Below, piece after piece: positions 44,656 to 54,740 of a DNA stretch of 64,000 bases. Origin of the DNA: Spodoptera frugiperda. Taxonomy: Eukaryota > Arthropoda > Insecta > Lepidoptera > Noctuidae. The notes under the pieces were generated by a model, which did no database searches, was not told the origin of the DNA, and saw only the letters and a list, made by a program, of their open reading frames with translations. The stretch spans positions 8,854,001 to 8,918,000 of the forward strand of contig NC_064225.1 in NCBI RefSeq assembly GCF_023101765.2, read 5' to 3'. A program made the position numbers and the translations under genes. The first letter of the stretch is position 1, and each line of letters starts with the position of its first letter.

Positions 44656-45592
44656 TGTTACGGTAAATCTGATTAATTGAAAATTATTAATAATTTTACG
44701 AAATTATTAATAATAATCACACGTTTTGGTAAATGTGAATAATCGATCGAAATTTATTACTTTTAGTAGTAATTATTAATAATTCACGACACATATTGGT
44801 GAAAGTAATAAAATAAATATAAACCTAATGTTTTTTGATCAGCCGGTATTTATTTATAATATTAAACACAGTCTTACGATTATATTAATTAGAAATCACA
44901 TAAACAAGGTTACTTGTACTTGCTTTAAAACGAGAGGACAACAAATTCACTCATTCTGAACTATGAAAACTATACCCTAAGTTTTGTAATTTAAAGATTT
45001 CAGCATGAGTACCTAAAATTGAAAAGTTGCGGAATATGGACTACCTAGCGGATTTACCGGGGCTCCGGCTCGAAGAGCAGAAGTAGGGATGGTTTTTAGT
45101 CAGTAAAATTCTGACACTTCCTGTCGCCTCGCCAAAAAGGGCACATTTATCACAAAATTAAAGATGAAATTCTTTTAAAAATCTAATCTACCATCAAACT
45201 TTCGAAATTACTTCGTGGTACATAAAATTGTAACAAAAATAAAATTAAACAATTTCATTAACAAAATCAACACGAAATCTAAAAGCAACAATCATATTTG
45301 GTTTGCCTGTAAATCTTCTGTAGCACCTATAAATGTAACAAATTAAAATTTTACAAGTAAGTATTATCATATAATTTAACAAATATTTGTTGTGCAAGTA
45401 CAATATATTGCCGTTTAAATTGAAATAAAAATAACATCTTGGCCACTTATTACATTTATCACTACTAGGGTAAAATTATTAATAATAACCGACAAATGTG
45501 ATTAATTTATCACTTTTACCTCGAGTTTCGGTAATTATTAATAATCATAGATAATTATTAATAATTTTCAATTATTCACTCTTACCGTAACA
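44656..45592. mobile_element. DNA element with TGTTACGGTAA inverted ends (family L)
   Basis: The left end starts TGTTACGGTAA and the right end finishes TTACCGTAACA. Inside both ends is AATTGAAAATTATTAATAATT and related palindromic strings. The 937-bp element has no transposase frame. A family A fragment (45021-45142) sits inside it. Confidence 0.68.
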
Positions 45593-45611
45593 CATACATA
45601 TTTATCATTTT

Positions 45612-45735
45612 TTGGGGGGAAAAAATCATCCAATGACTTCTCCCGTCTCCGGTGAGGGAAGACGGAAGTGACAGACTTTTACTTACTCACTAAAAACCAC
45701 CCCGTTTCTACCCCTGCTTCGAGCCAGAGCCCCAA
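45612..45735 (-). repeat. Family A repeat
   Basis: AAAATCATCCAATGACTTCT, AAAAACCACCCCGTTTCTAC and GAGCCAGAGCCCC. It lies between the family L element and gypsy element 2. Confidence 0.62.
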
Positions 45736-45814
45736 TCAACAGCCTATAGCAGCCAACAACTGGTGTTTTCTGTTTGCTAAAATGTTCACACTCAGCAACC
45801 GAGTAACAGATTCT

Positions 45815-45966
45815 TCATACTGCAAAATTATCTAAATTGGTTACATTTATATCTCTCTTAGCAATAAAATCAGTAGGTAATATTATAGTATTGGACTTTG
45901 GTACTTCGTCGTCGCGTTGTGAACTTTCAATGAATGGTAAATAGCAAATCAATTTTTTATTGACCT
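45815..45966 (-). other. Open reading segment abutting gypsy element 2
   Basis: The minus strand from 45966 down to 45815 encodes about 50 residues without a stop (CYLPFIESSQRDDEVPKSN and so on) up to a TGA. If the element and one ACCT are removed, the segment would be preceded by CTAAATAG, an acceptor-like sequence, and it ends near GCA followed by GTATGA. It may be an exon hit at its acceptor, or chance. Confidence 0.2.
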
Positions 45967-47085
45967 TTTTGAGGGAGAGAGCAGGTTTCTTCTTGTTGAA
46001 ATAAAACTCTTGAAGTCGTTTTTCGGAAGATTTATTCGTCAAAGATCCCTACCAATATATACAGTTTCCCTATCTCACTTACACACTAAGTACACACCGC
46101 AATGCTTTTTGCAACCGACCAATAGCAGCGCAGGACCGATCGCGCGAGTTTGACGTCGCGTCCGCGAGAGGGCGCCGCCGCTCGCTCGCGTCGCGTGGCC
46201 GCGCCGCCGCTTTAAAAAGGCGCGCTCCCCGCGCCGCGTCCCTTTCGCTCCGGTGCCGTCGACGTGTGCAGACGTCTCTCCGCTCGTGCTATCTCGCTGA
46301 TCGCCGTGTCTTCGTGACTCCGTGTTCCTCGTGCTCAGCTTCTGCTTGCTTGCTGCGTGTGTTGTGTGTCGCTTGTGCCATGCCGTGCTTCTGCATGTCT
46401 TGGTTCCAACAGCCGTCATTAGAAACTTATACAAACGTCTTTTTCAAGACGCGTTTCTGTACAGAAGTCAAAAACGTAAACAACCGTCTTTCTCAAGACG
46501 TGTTTCTGTGCAGTGGTCAAAAACGTGAACAACCGTCTTTCTCAAGACGTGTTTCTGTGCGGAAGTCAAAAACGTTAACAACCGTCTTTCTCAAGACGTG
46601 TTTCTGTGCAGAAGTCAAAACGTAAACAAACGTCTTTTTCAAGGCGAATTGCTTCCTCGTTTCTTGATAACAGAAAGAGTCAAAAACATAATGTGTCCAA
46701 ACGTCTTTTTCAAGGCGACTTGCTTCCTGGTTTCTTGATAACAGAGAAAGTCAAAAACGCAACGTATCCAAACGTCTTTTTCAAGGCGACTTGCTTCACT
46801 GTTTCTTCATAACAGAGATAGTCAAAAACACAATATCCAAACGTCTTTTTCAAGACGATTTGCTTCACTGTTTCTTCATAACAGAGATAGTCAAAAACAC
46901 AATATCCAAACGTCTTTTTCAAGACGATTTGCTTCACTGTTTCTCATTAACATAGAAAGTCAAAACAAAGGTAATTGTTTGGTTCTTCACTGAGGTACGG
47001 TAAAGGTAAACTGGTTTTGCACGGAGGTACGGTATTGGTAATCTGGTTTTGACGAAGGTAACTGGTAATGTATCATGTCACTATA
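45967..47085 (-). repeat. 3' LTR of gypsy element 2
   Basis: Plus-strand borders TTTTGAGGGAGAG and GTCACTATA. The minus strand shows TATATATTGG (about 46062-46055) followed by AATAAA (about 46036-46031), a plausible promoter and poly(A) signal close together. A GC-rich block lies at about 46120-46330. Confidence 0.88.
46433..46926. repeat. Nine-copy hairpin repeat in the LTR
   Basis: CGTCTTTTTCAAGACG or close variants occur at about 46433, 46481, 46529, 46577, 46627, 46698, 46768, 46837 and 46907. Spacing is about 48 bp for the first copies and about 70 bp for the later ones. Each core is self-complementary (CGTCTT with AAGACG; CGCCTT variants arise from A-to-G changes). The same array occurs in the other LTR at about 51668-52161. 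Confidence 0.82.
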
Positions 47086-47094
47086 TCACTCCCC

Positions 47095-50000
47095 CTAAGC
47101 GAAGCGTACATTTGGTTTCACTGTCCGGCCGGTGCGTGTGACGTAGGCTTCGCGCGGTGGGGCAGGGGCGGGTAGCGGCGTCCGCGCGTCGTTGCTTGTG
47201 TGTGTAGTTGAAGTACTTGTAGCGCTCGACGTATTTGATGAAGTTGAGGTTTTGTGTTCTTCTTCGTTGTGTAAGTATGCCAGTTTATCTTCGTTGAGTA
47301 AGTATGCCGGTTTTATTCTGTCTATTGAGACGACTGTAGTTCGATTAGGCATCTGTAGGGTAAAATTCTTCCCGTCGCGTTGAATCACCTTGTAGGGGCC
47401 ATCGTAGGGAGGTACAAGCGGGCTGCGCACGGTGTCATTGCGCACAAAGACGTGTGTACACGTGGTTAGGTCCTTGTGTACAAATGTGCGTACGGAGTTT
47501 GAGTGTGGTTTGTTGTTCGTGGATAACGTAGACATTGTTTCGGTCAGCTGGCGGACGAATTCGGCATCGTCAATGTTCGGCTGTGTAGGCACGAAGAAAT
47601 CCGATGGTACACGAAGCGTAGAACCGTAGGTCATGAGTGCCGCGCTGACTTCCTTGTCTTGACGAAGTGCTGTGCGTAATCCTAGTAACACCGTTGATAA
47701 CTCGTCGCTCCAGTTTGTGCGCGCGCATCTCGCCATGAGTGCTGACTTCAAAGTGCGGTGCCAGCGCTCGATTTGTCCGTTGGCTTGCGGGTGGAAGGCT
47801 GTAGTTCGTATTCTTTTTATTCCGCATTTCTTCATTAGTGAATTGAACAGTGATGATTCGAACTGTCTGCCTTGGTCCGTCGTGATGCGTAGTGGGCAAC
47901 CAAATCTTGAAATCCACCCGTCGAAGATGGCTTTGGCGATCGTGTCCGCGGTGATATCTCGGACTGGTATCGCCTCGGGCCATTTAGTGCAGCGATCGAT
48001 CATCGTTACTAGGTACCGGTAGTCATTCGACGGCGGCAGCGGTCCCACGATGTCAACGTGTATGTGCTCGAAACGTTGTGATTTTTCGAACTCGCCGAGA
48101 GGACTGATAGTGTGCCGCTGTACTTTTCCACGCTGACAACCGATGCATGTTTTTGCCCATGTTCCAACTTCTTTATTCATGTTCGACCAGAAGAACTTCG
48201 TTGACATTATCTTCCTCGTAGTACGTACGCCTGGGTGACTGAGTTCGTGTTGCGCTTTGAATGCAGCAAAACGATATTTCGCGGGTAAATACGGACGTAT
48301 GTTGCCTGTTGATGTTTCGCAGATAATCGGTCGTTGACCTCCGGGTAGTGAAATACTTGTGAACTGTAGGTTAGGTCTTGACATACACAATTGTAGCTCT
48401 GAGTCGTTTTCTTGGTCTATTGCGAGTTGATTGTAGTCAATTGAAGTTTCTGATAGGTCGATTTCTTCAATGCGTGATAAGGCGTCGGCCGCTTCGTTGT
48501 TATCACCGTGCACGTACTTTATGTTCGAACAAAACTGACTGATGAAGTGAAGTTGACGTTCTCTTCGTGATGTGTCGCTGGTACTAGGTGATCTTGTTAG
48601 CGCATAAGTAAGAGGTTTGTGGTCTGTGTATATCGTTAGGTCGTTGCCCTCTATTAGTCGACGGAGATGTTTGACGGCAGTGTACATTGCTAATAATTCG
48701 CGATCGTATACACTGTAACGTCGCTGCGTTTCACTCATTGTCTTCGAGAAAAATGCTAGCGGTTTCCACACGTTGTCCACTTGTTGTTGAAGTACGGCGC
48801 CGATGCTTGAGTTCGATGCGTCGGTATATAAGCGTAGCGGCGCGTTATGTATCGGGTGCGTGAGCGTCGTAGCGTCGAGAATGCTTTGTCGGCACTTCTC
48901 GAAGGCTTGCTCTGCTTCAGTTGTCCATGGTATCGGAGTCTTGTCTTTCTTCTTAGTATTATGTAGATATTTGTTTAGTTCATGTTGATATTCGGCTTGG
49001 TGGGGTAAGCAGCTGCGGTAAAAGTTAATCATGCCGAGAAATCTTCTTAGGTCTTGAACTGTTTGTGGTTTTGGGTAGTTGACTATGGCTTGAATTCGAT
49101 CTTGAGTAGGTTTGATTCCTTCCGGTGACACTTCGTACCCGAGAAACTCGACGTTTTGTTTGTCGAACTCGCACTTATCGATGTTTAGACTGACGCCGTA
49201 GGTATTTAGGCGTTCGAGTACTATCTCGATGTGACGTCGATGTTCGTCTTGATTCTTCGAATGCACAAGTAGATCGTCGATGTAACAAAACACGATGTCG
49301 TCGAGTCCTCGTAACACTTCGTGCATGAATCTTTGAAAAGTTTGTCCGGAGTTTCTTAGGCCGAATGTCATGCAGTTAAACTCGAAGAGACCAAATGGAG
49401 TGATTATTGCAGTTTTCTGTGCGTCTTCTTTAGCGATAGGTATCCAGAAGTATGCCATCTTGAGATCTAGTTTTGAAAATATCTTCTTGCCGTGGAGTTG
49501 GTAGGTGAAATCCTGGATACGTGGTATAGGGTATCGATCGGGTACTGTAACGGCGTTTAGTCTTCTGTAGTCGCCGCAGACTCGAAGTGAACCGTCTTTC
49601 TTCTTGACGACGTGCAGTGGACTCGCCCAAGGACTGTTTGACGGCTTGCAAATACCCATCTCCATCATATGTTCGAACTCGAGTTTCGCTGCTTTGTATC
49701 TGTCGGGCGGTAGAGGTCGCGCACGTGAGTATATAGGTGGTCCTGTTGTCTCGATGTGGTGCGTCACGTTGTGTTTAACTGGAGTCTTCAATGACATAGG
49801 TCGCAGAACGTCGGGATATTTCTTTAGTAAGTCGTGATAGGCGTGATCACGGTTAACTGTGTAGACTGTTTCTTGATCGGAGCTGTTGATCTTGATCGTA
49901 TTTACACTGAGTTCGGTGACGCGGTCGATGAGTTTTCTTCGATGTAAGTCGACTAGTAGTTGGTGATGTACTAGGAAGTCTGCACCTAGTATTGATGTGT

Positions 50001-51108
50001 TTACGTCAGCTATAACGAAAGTCCATCTGAATCGTCTTCGCAGACCTAGGTTGAGCTCGAGTGTGCGCTCTCCGTAGGTGCGAATTTCGGTACCGTTGGC
50101 TGCGAATAGTTTGTATACTGTCTTCGCCGGCTTCGAATGTTTCTTGTTTCTTGCAGATAGGACAGATATGTCGGCTCCCGTGTCGATAAGAAACTTCTCT
50201 CGTAGGTTAGTGTCGATAATACAGAGTCGGCGGCTTGTTTGGTTTACATCGACGCCCGCCAACGTAGATGTACTTTCTAGTTTTCCCGCTTCTTCGCACA
50301 CGGTGGTTCGCATTTGCGTGCTTCGACACAACCAATTCGGGTCGCCAGGCTTGATGCTACTCTGCCCACGCTGTCTGGATCGTGATTGCGAGCGTGAGCG
50401 ATTGCGATGTGAGAAGCGCGAGTAGCGGCAGTAGTTTCCCGCGCTTTGCTGGTTCGTACGGAGTTCGGCGATTTCCAGGGAAAGTTTTTCTATTTGTTTC
50501 GATAGTAAGGCGAACTGTAAGTTTTCTTGACACGCTGTTGTGGTTGTTGAGACTGCGTTGATGGAAGTAGGCTCGAAGTGCTCCATCATTTTGTCAGCCA
50601 TGGCGGCTAGCATTTCAAGTGACGACTCGGTGTTTACGGAGATTACGGCGCGTACTTGTGTAGGGAGTTGATTCAACCACATTACTTTGAGAGCTTCGTC
50701 GGACAGGAGTTTGCCGCTGAGGTCACGCATCTTGCGGAGCAGCTGACTGGGCTTCTGGTCGCCGAGCTCGAGGCCACTGAGTAGCTTCTGTAGCTGGCGA
50801 TGGTCGGATTCTTGATACGTGGAGATTAGCCGTTCTTTCAGACTGCTGTACTTGCCGGTAGCTGGGGGGTTCAGGATGATGTCGGCGATCTGTTCTAGGT
50901 CACTGTTGCCGAGCAGTGGTACGACGAGGTTGAATTTCTGCTCCTCTCCTATCTTGCTGGCGGCGACGGCTGCCTCGAATTGCGCAAACCAGAGGCGGGG
51001 ATTTTGCCGCCAAAATTGTGGCAATCTTGCGGGCAGGGATATCGTCGCCACGTCGCTCTTCACTGTGGTTACGCCGTGGGCGTCACAGAATTCTTCGCTG
51101 GTAGCCAT
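47095..51108 (-). CDS. Gag-Pol polyprotein of gypsy element 2
   Basis: One frame of 1337 aa with no interruption. The gag part starts with LPARLPQFWRQNPRLWF, seen in many insect Ty3/gypsy gags. Instead of a CCHC knuckle it has an Arg/Ser-rich stretch at about 225-250 (RNRSRSQSRSRQR). The protease motif DTGA is at about 309-312. Reverse transcriptase carries YIDD within FCYIDDLLVHS. RNase H carries YTDASNSSIGAVL and ends at AADALSR. The integrase has an HHCC finger (SHPG...CIGCQ), a TTDQG block and HPQANGQIERWHR holding the catalytic Glu. The C-terminus is Thr/Ser-rich. The stop lies about 10 bp from the LTR. The start follows the primer-binding leader of about 90 bp. It may be active. Confidence 0.92.
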   Translation of the reverse strand: MATSEEFCDAHGVTTVKSDVATISLPARLPQFWRQNPRLWFAQFEAAVAASKIGEEQKFNLVVPLLGNSDLEQIADIILNPPATGKYSSLKERLISTYQESDHRQLQKLLSGLELGDQKPSQLLRKMRDLSGKLLSDEALKVMWLNQLPTQVRAVISVNTESSLEMLAAMADKMMEHFEPTSINAVSTTTTACQENLQFALLSKQIEKLSLEIAELRTNQQSAGNYCRYSRFSHRNRSRSQSRSRQRGQSSIKPGDPNWLCRSTQMRTTVCEEAGKLESTSTLAGVDVNQTSRRLCIIDTNLREKFLIDTGADISVLSARNKKHSKPAKTVYKLFAANGTEIRTYGERTLELNLGLRRRFRWTFVIADVNTSILGADFLVHHQLLVDLHRRKLIDRVTELSVNTIKINSSDQETVYTVNRDHAYHDLLKKYPDVLRPMSLKTPVKHNVTHHIETTGPPIYSRARPLPPDRYKAAKLEFEHMMEMGICKPSNSPWASPLHVVKKKDGSLRVCGDYRRLNAVTVPDRYPIPRIQDFTYQLHGKKIFSKLDLKMAYFWIPIAKEDAQKTAIITPFGLFEFNCMTFGLRNSGQTFQRFMHEVLRGLDDIVFCYIDDLLVHSKNQDEHRRHIEIVLERLNTYGVSLNIDKCEFDKQNVEFLGYEVSPEGIKPTQDRIQAIVNYPKPQTVQDLRRFLGMINFYRSCLPHQAEYQHELNKYLHNTKKKDKTPIPWTTEAEQAFEKCRQSILDATTLTHPIHNAPLRLYTDASNSSIGAVLQQQVDNVWKPLAFFSKTMSETQRRYSVYDRELLAMYTAVKHLRRLIEGNDLTIYTDHKPLTYALTRSPSTSDTSRRERQLHFISQFCSNIKYVHGDNNEAADALSRIEEIDLSETSIDYNQLAIDQENDSELQLCMSRPNLQFTSISLPGGQRPIICETSTGNIRPYLPAKYRFAAFKAQHELSHPGVRTTRKIMSTKFFWSNMNKEVGTWAKTCIGCQRGKVQRHTISPLGEFEKSQRFEHIHVDIVGPLPPSNDYRYLVTMIDRCTKWPEAIPVRDITADTIAKAIFDGWISRFGCPLRITTDQGRQFESSLFNSLMKKCGIKRIRTTAFHPQANGQIERWHRTLKSALMARCARTNWSDELSTVLLGLRTALRQDKEVSAALMTYGSTLRVPSDFFVPTQPNIDDAEFVRQLTETMSTLSTNNKPHSNSVRTFVHKDLTTCTHVFVRNDTVRSPLVPPYDGPYKVIQRDGKNFTLQMPNRTTVVSIDRIKPAYLLNEDKLAYLHNEEEHKTSTSSNTSSATSTSTTHTSNDARTPLPAPAPPREAYVTRTGRTVKPNVRFA

Positions 51109-51200
51109 AATTTTCTTTCTTCAGACTGGCAGGGATTCGACGTCTTGATATTAATTTATTTTCCTTTTCTTGTGTTCTTTCTTCTCAGGAGGGTCACCAG

Positions 51201-52320
51201 TTTTGAGGGAGAGAGCAGGTTTCTTCTTGTTGAAATAAAACTCTTGAAGTCGTTTTTCGGAATGATTTATTCGTCAAAGATCCCTACCAATATATACAGT
51301 TTCCCTATCTCACTTACACACTAAGTACACACCGCAATGCTTTTTGCAACCGACCAATAGCAGCGCAGGACCGATCGCGCGAGTTTGACGTCGCGTCCGC
51401 GAGAGGGCGCCGCCGCTCGCTCGCGTCGCGTGGCCGCGCCGCCGCTTTAAAAAGGCGCGCTCCCCGCGCCGCGTCCCTTTCGCTCCGGTGCCGTCGACGT
51501 GTGCAGACGTCTCTCCGCTCGTGCTATCTCGCTGATCGCCGTGTCTTCGTGACTCCGTGTTCCTCGTGCTCAGCTTCTGCTTGCTTGCTGCGTGTGTTGT
51601 GTGTCGCTTGTGCCATGCCGTGCTTCTGCATGTCTTGGTTCCAACAGCCGTCATTAGAAACTTATACAAACGTCTTTTTCAAGACGCGTTTCTGTACAGA
51701 AGTCAAAAACGTAAACAACCGTCTTTCTCAAGACGTGTTTCTGTGCAGTGGTCAAAAACGTGAACAACCGTCTTTCTCAAGACGTGTTTCTGTGCGGAAG
51801 TCAAAAACGTTAACAACCGTCTTTCTCAAGACGTGTTTCTGTGCAGAAGTCAAAACGTAAACAAACGTCTTTTTCAAGGCGAATTGCTTCCTCGTTTCTT
51901 GATAACAGAAAGAGTCAAAAACACAATGTGTCCAAACGTCTTTTTCAAGGCGACTTGCTTCCTGGTTTCTTGATAACAGAGAAAGTCAAAAACGCAACGT
52001 ATCCAAACGTCTTTTTCAAGGCGACTTGCTTCACTGTTTCTTGATAACAGAGATAGTCAAAAACACAATATCCAAACGTCTTTTTCAAGACGATTTGCTT
52101 CACTGTTTCTTCATAACAGAGATAGTCAAAAACACAATATCCAAACGTCTTTTTCAAGACGATTTGCTTCACTGTTTCTCATTAACATAGAAAGTCAAAA
52201 CAAAGGTAATTGTTTGGTTCTTCACTGAGGTACGGTAAAGGTAAACTGGTTTTGCACGGAGGTACGGTATTGGTAATCTGGTTTTGACGAAGGTAACTGG
52301 TAATGTATTATGTCACTATA
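51201..52320 (-). repeat. 5' LTR of gypsy element 2
   Basis: Same sequence as 45967-47085 except for few changes, for example CGGAATGATT against CGGAAGATT. It includes the same hairpin array and TATATATTGG / AATAAA pair. On the minus strand it is the LTR upstream of gag. Confidence 0.88.
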
Positions 52321-52429
52321 ACCTATTTAGTATCTTATGTGTATATACTTACTATGTACATTATAGCGATTGAATGATATGGAACAAATTTTCACAAAAA
52401 ACAACACCGATCCGATATGGTAGAGGCAA

Positions 52430-52575
52430 ATGAGTAGTGCCCTTAGTATTAAAATAAACCATCCAAAATTGATTGGTCGGCCGGCCAATCAGAGCGCCGA
52501 ACGCGCTCTCATTTCGATTACTTTAATCGTAAAGCAAACTCATACTAAGGGTACTGATCAATCACCTGATGGTAA
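52430..52575. repeat. Family D element
   Basis: CGGCCAATCAGAGCGCCGAA and TCGTAAAGCAAACTCATACT. From here to about 52990 the sequence is AT-rich with nothing recognised. Confidence 0.58.
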
Positions 52576-52999
52576 GCAATTAATTCTGCCCTTGCTTTGT
52601 CAAAGGAGTTATAACTGACACGTGAAGTGGATTAATTTTAACATTCAGAATTCGGTATGACGATTAGAAAATCTAATTTTTTAGTCACATGTCGTAACTG
52701 ATACAATAATCCATGTGTGGTAATCTAATCAATCAAGGTAATATAACATTACTCGAGTACATATAATATTAACAACAGATTAACTATTATATCTACGTAA
52801 ACTACGCATCGCATGCTTTCATGTCTAAAACGAAATAAACGAGTCAATGCCATCCATATTATTACTTTTTGGTGCGTAGATCTAGATATATCGTTTGGCG
52901 CTAACATTAGAACTTAAGACGGGATATTTACCATGTTTATTAATGTCTATGCGTATATTACTTTCCAATATTTCGGCACTGTTGCAAGTTAATCCGTGA

Positions 53000-53590
53000 T
53001 CATGGCACTCGTAGGCGATACGTAGCCAAATCGTAGGCGATGCGTAGATAATGCGTAGATACATCTCAGCTAATGCGTAGGCGATTCATGGGGGATACGT
53101 AGTCAAATCATTAACCCCCGACGCAAAAAGAGGGGTGTTATAAGTTTGACGTGTCTGTCTGTCTGTCTGTGGCATCATAACTCCCGAACGAGCTTGACCT
53201 TAAATGTAATCTTATTAGATTACATTTAAGATCAAACTCGTTCGATAATCTTTACATTGAGTTTCTTTTATAATTTTTACTTATTAAAGGGAAATTACGT
53301 AAATTGTTGTGGCGGAGTTTTTTAAAATTTTTAATTTATTTTTTTGTTTTGGATCGTGGGCAATGCGTAGTCAAATCATGGATCATGGGCTATGAAATCT
53401 TGTCGTAGGCGCTGCGTTACAATATCGTAGGGGATTCGTCGTAATTTCGTAGGCGATGCGTAGTCAAATCGTAGGCGATGCGTAGACGCATCGTCAGTAA
53501 TGCATAGGTAAATCGTAGGCGATACATGTAATTGTTGGCGATGATGCTAGAAATATCGTAGGGAATGCGTAGACAAGTCAGATTTGTAGA
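53000..53590 (+). repeat. Degenerate GTAGGCGATGCGTAG array split by a LINE-type tail
   Basis: Short units around CGTAGGCGATGCGTAG, with variants such as ATGCGTAGATA, recur irregularly at about 53000-53110 and 53345-53590. Between them, 53111-53345 is a LINE-type tail (AACCCCCGACGC, then GTCTGTCTGTCTGTGG). The units are too diverged for a clean period. Confidence 0.6.
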
Positions 53591-53879
53591 GGCGACTTGT
53601 ACTATTATGATTATGTAAATCATAATGGAACAGAATGTATGTAAGAGATTTATTGTTTCAAATATTTCTCTAATAACACAATGTACAACAGATGTGCTTG
53701 TCTGTTTGTTTGCTATAAATTAACATACGTGTGTATGAAAGGTTGTCGAAGATTATGATTGGAGGAGATACACAAATGTAGTGGAAACTCGTGGTAGCAA
53801 ATACCAATCCAATGCTTTCATCTGCAGCAACTGATATGAACTAGACTTGTGCGTACGGCTTGTCGCTTTCCGCGCGCGC

Positions 53880-54092
53880 CTCAAAGAGCCATCAGGTCAC
53901 TACAGATGGGGCCCAGTAGGGCTGATACCTGTTCCGGAGCTGCGGACTACCTACCAGGTTACCGGGGCTCCGGCTCGAAAAGCAAGAATAGGAACGGGGT
54001 GGTTTTTAGTCAGTAAGAGTCTGACACTCCCTCTCGCCTCGCCCAGGGCGGGAGAAGTCATTGGATGACATTGCCCCCTCAAAAAAATAAAA
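53880..54092 (+). repeat. Family A repeat, full length
   Basis: AAAGAGCCATCAGGTCACTA, then GGAGCTGCGGACTACC, GTCAGTAAGAGTCTGACACT and an A-rich end. Nothing is seen between it and the transposon boundary near 54439. Confidence 0.7.
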
Positions 54093-54740
54093 TAAAAACG
54101 ACATATCTGTGCTAAAAACTTAATCTAACACCCAGCACGTGGTATACGTGACTAGATAGAGTAACGACAGAGATAGTGCTATCAATAAAGAAATCAGTCT
54201 GGAGATAATCGCTTTCTTACACCTGACGAGTGGCGAGTCGAGTCGTGACGTCACATGACAGCGCGTAAACGAGGCATAGAAGCGTGGGCGACGCGTGATA
54301 CACATTTAAAATGCGTTCCATTGATATATCTGTGTGCAATTTTTTTTATTTATCTTACTTGTTTAGTACATTTTAGAATATTTAATTATACAAAAAAAAA
54401 ACATTTAAAAATATAAAAAGCAGTAGCCCAACATTAACGCCGTTCAAGTATTACGTAAGCAGATTTATTGCAATTATTTACCCCCCATCCCCCTTGTCAG
54501 CAAAAGTAAGCAAAGCTCTTACCCCCTCCCCCCATGCTTACGTAAACATTTGTCAATTAATGTATTGTTTTTTTAATTTTATAATGTTATAATTATAATT
54601 TGAAAAATAAGAAAATAGATTTAGGATAGAGATTATATTTTACTGAAACGGTATTCAACATAGAGTAAAGGACAAAAATATTATATCTTACTAACATAAC
54701 AAACTTATTTTAAATTTTTGGTACATATATTAAATTCAAA

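Larger units (their letters stand above)
45967..52320 (-). mobile_element. Ty3/gypsy LTR retrotransposon 2, intact-looking
   Basis: Direct LTRs of 1119 and 1120 bp flank a single gag-pol frame on the minus strand. ACCT lies directly outside both ends (45963-45966 and 52321-52324). The minus-strand order is LTR 52320-51201, then TGGTGACCC directly inside as primer-binding site, gag-pol, the purine tract AGGGGGAGTGA, then LTR 47085-45967. The LTRs differ by only a handful of changes, so the insertion is young. No env is present. Its protein is only distantly similar to those of elements 1 and 3, so it is a different lineage. Confidence 0.92.

Noticed and set aside
46075..46625. Open frames of about 119 codons on both strands, repeated at 51310-51860
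   Set aside because: They lie inside the two LTRs of gypsy element 2 and occur twice only because the LTR does; there is no domain.
46433..46926. Regularly spaced short repeats resembling a CRISPR array
   Set aside because: The genome is eukaryotic, the spacers are themselves repeated, and the array is part of an LTR.
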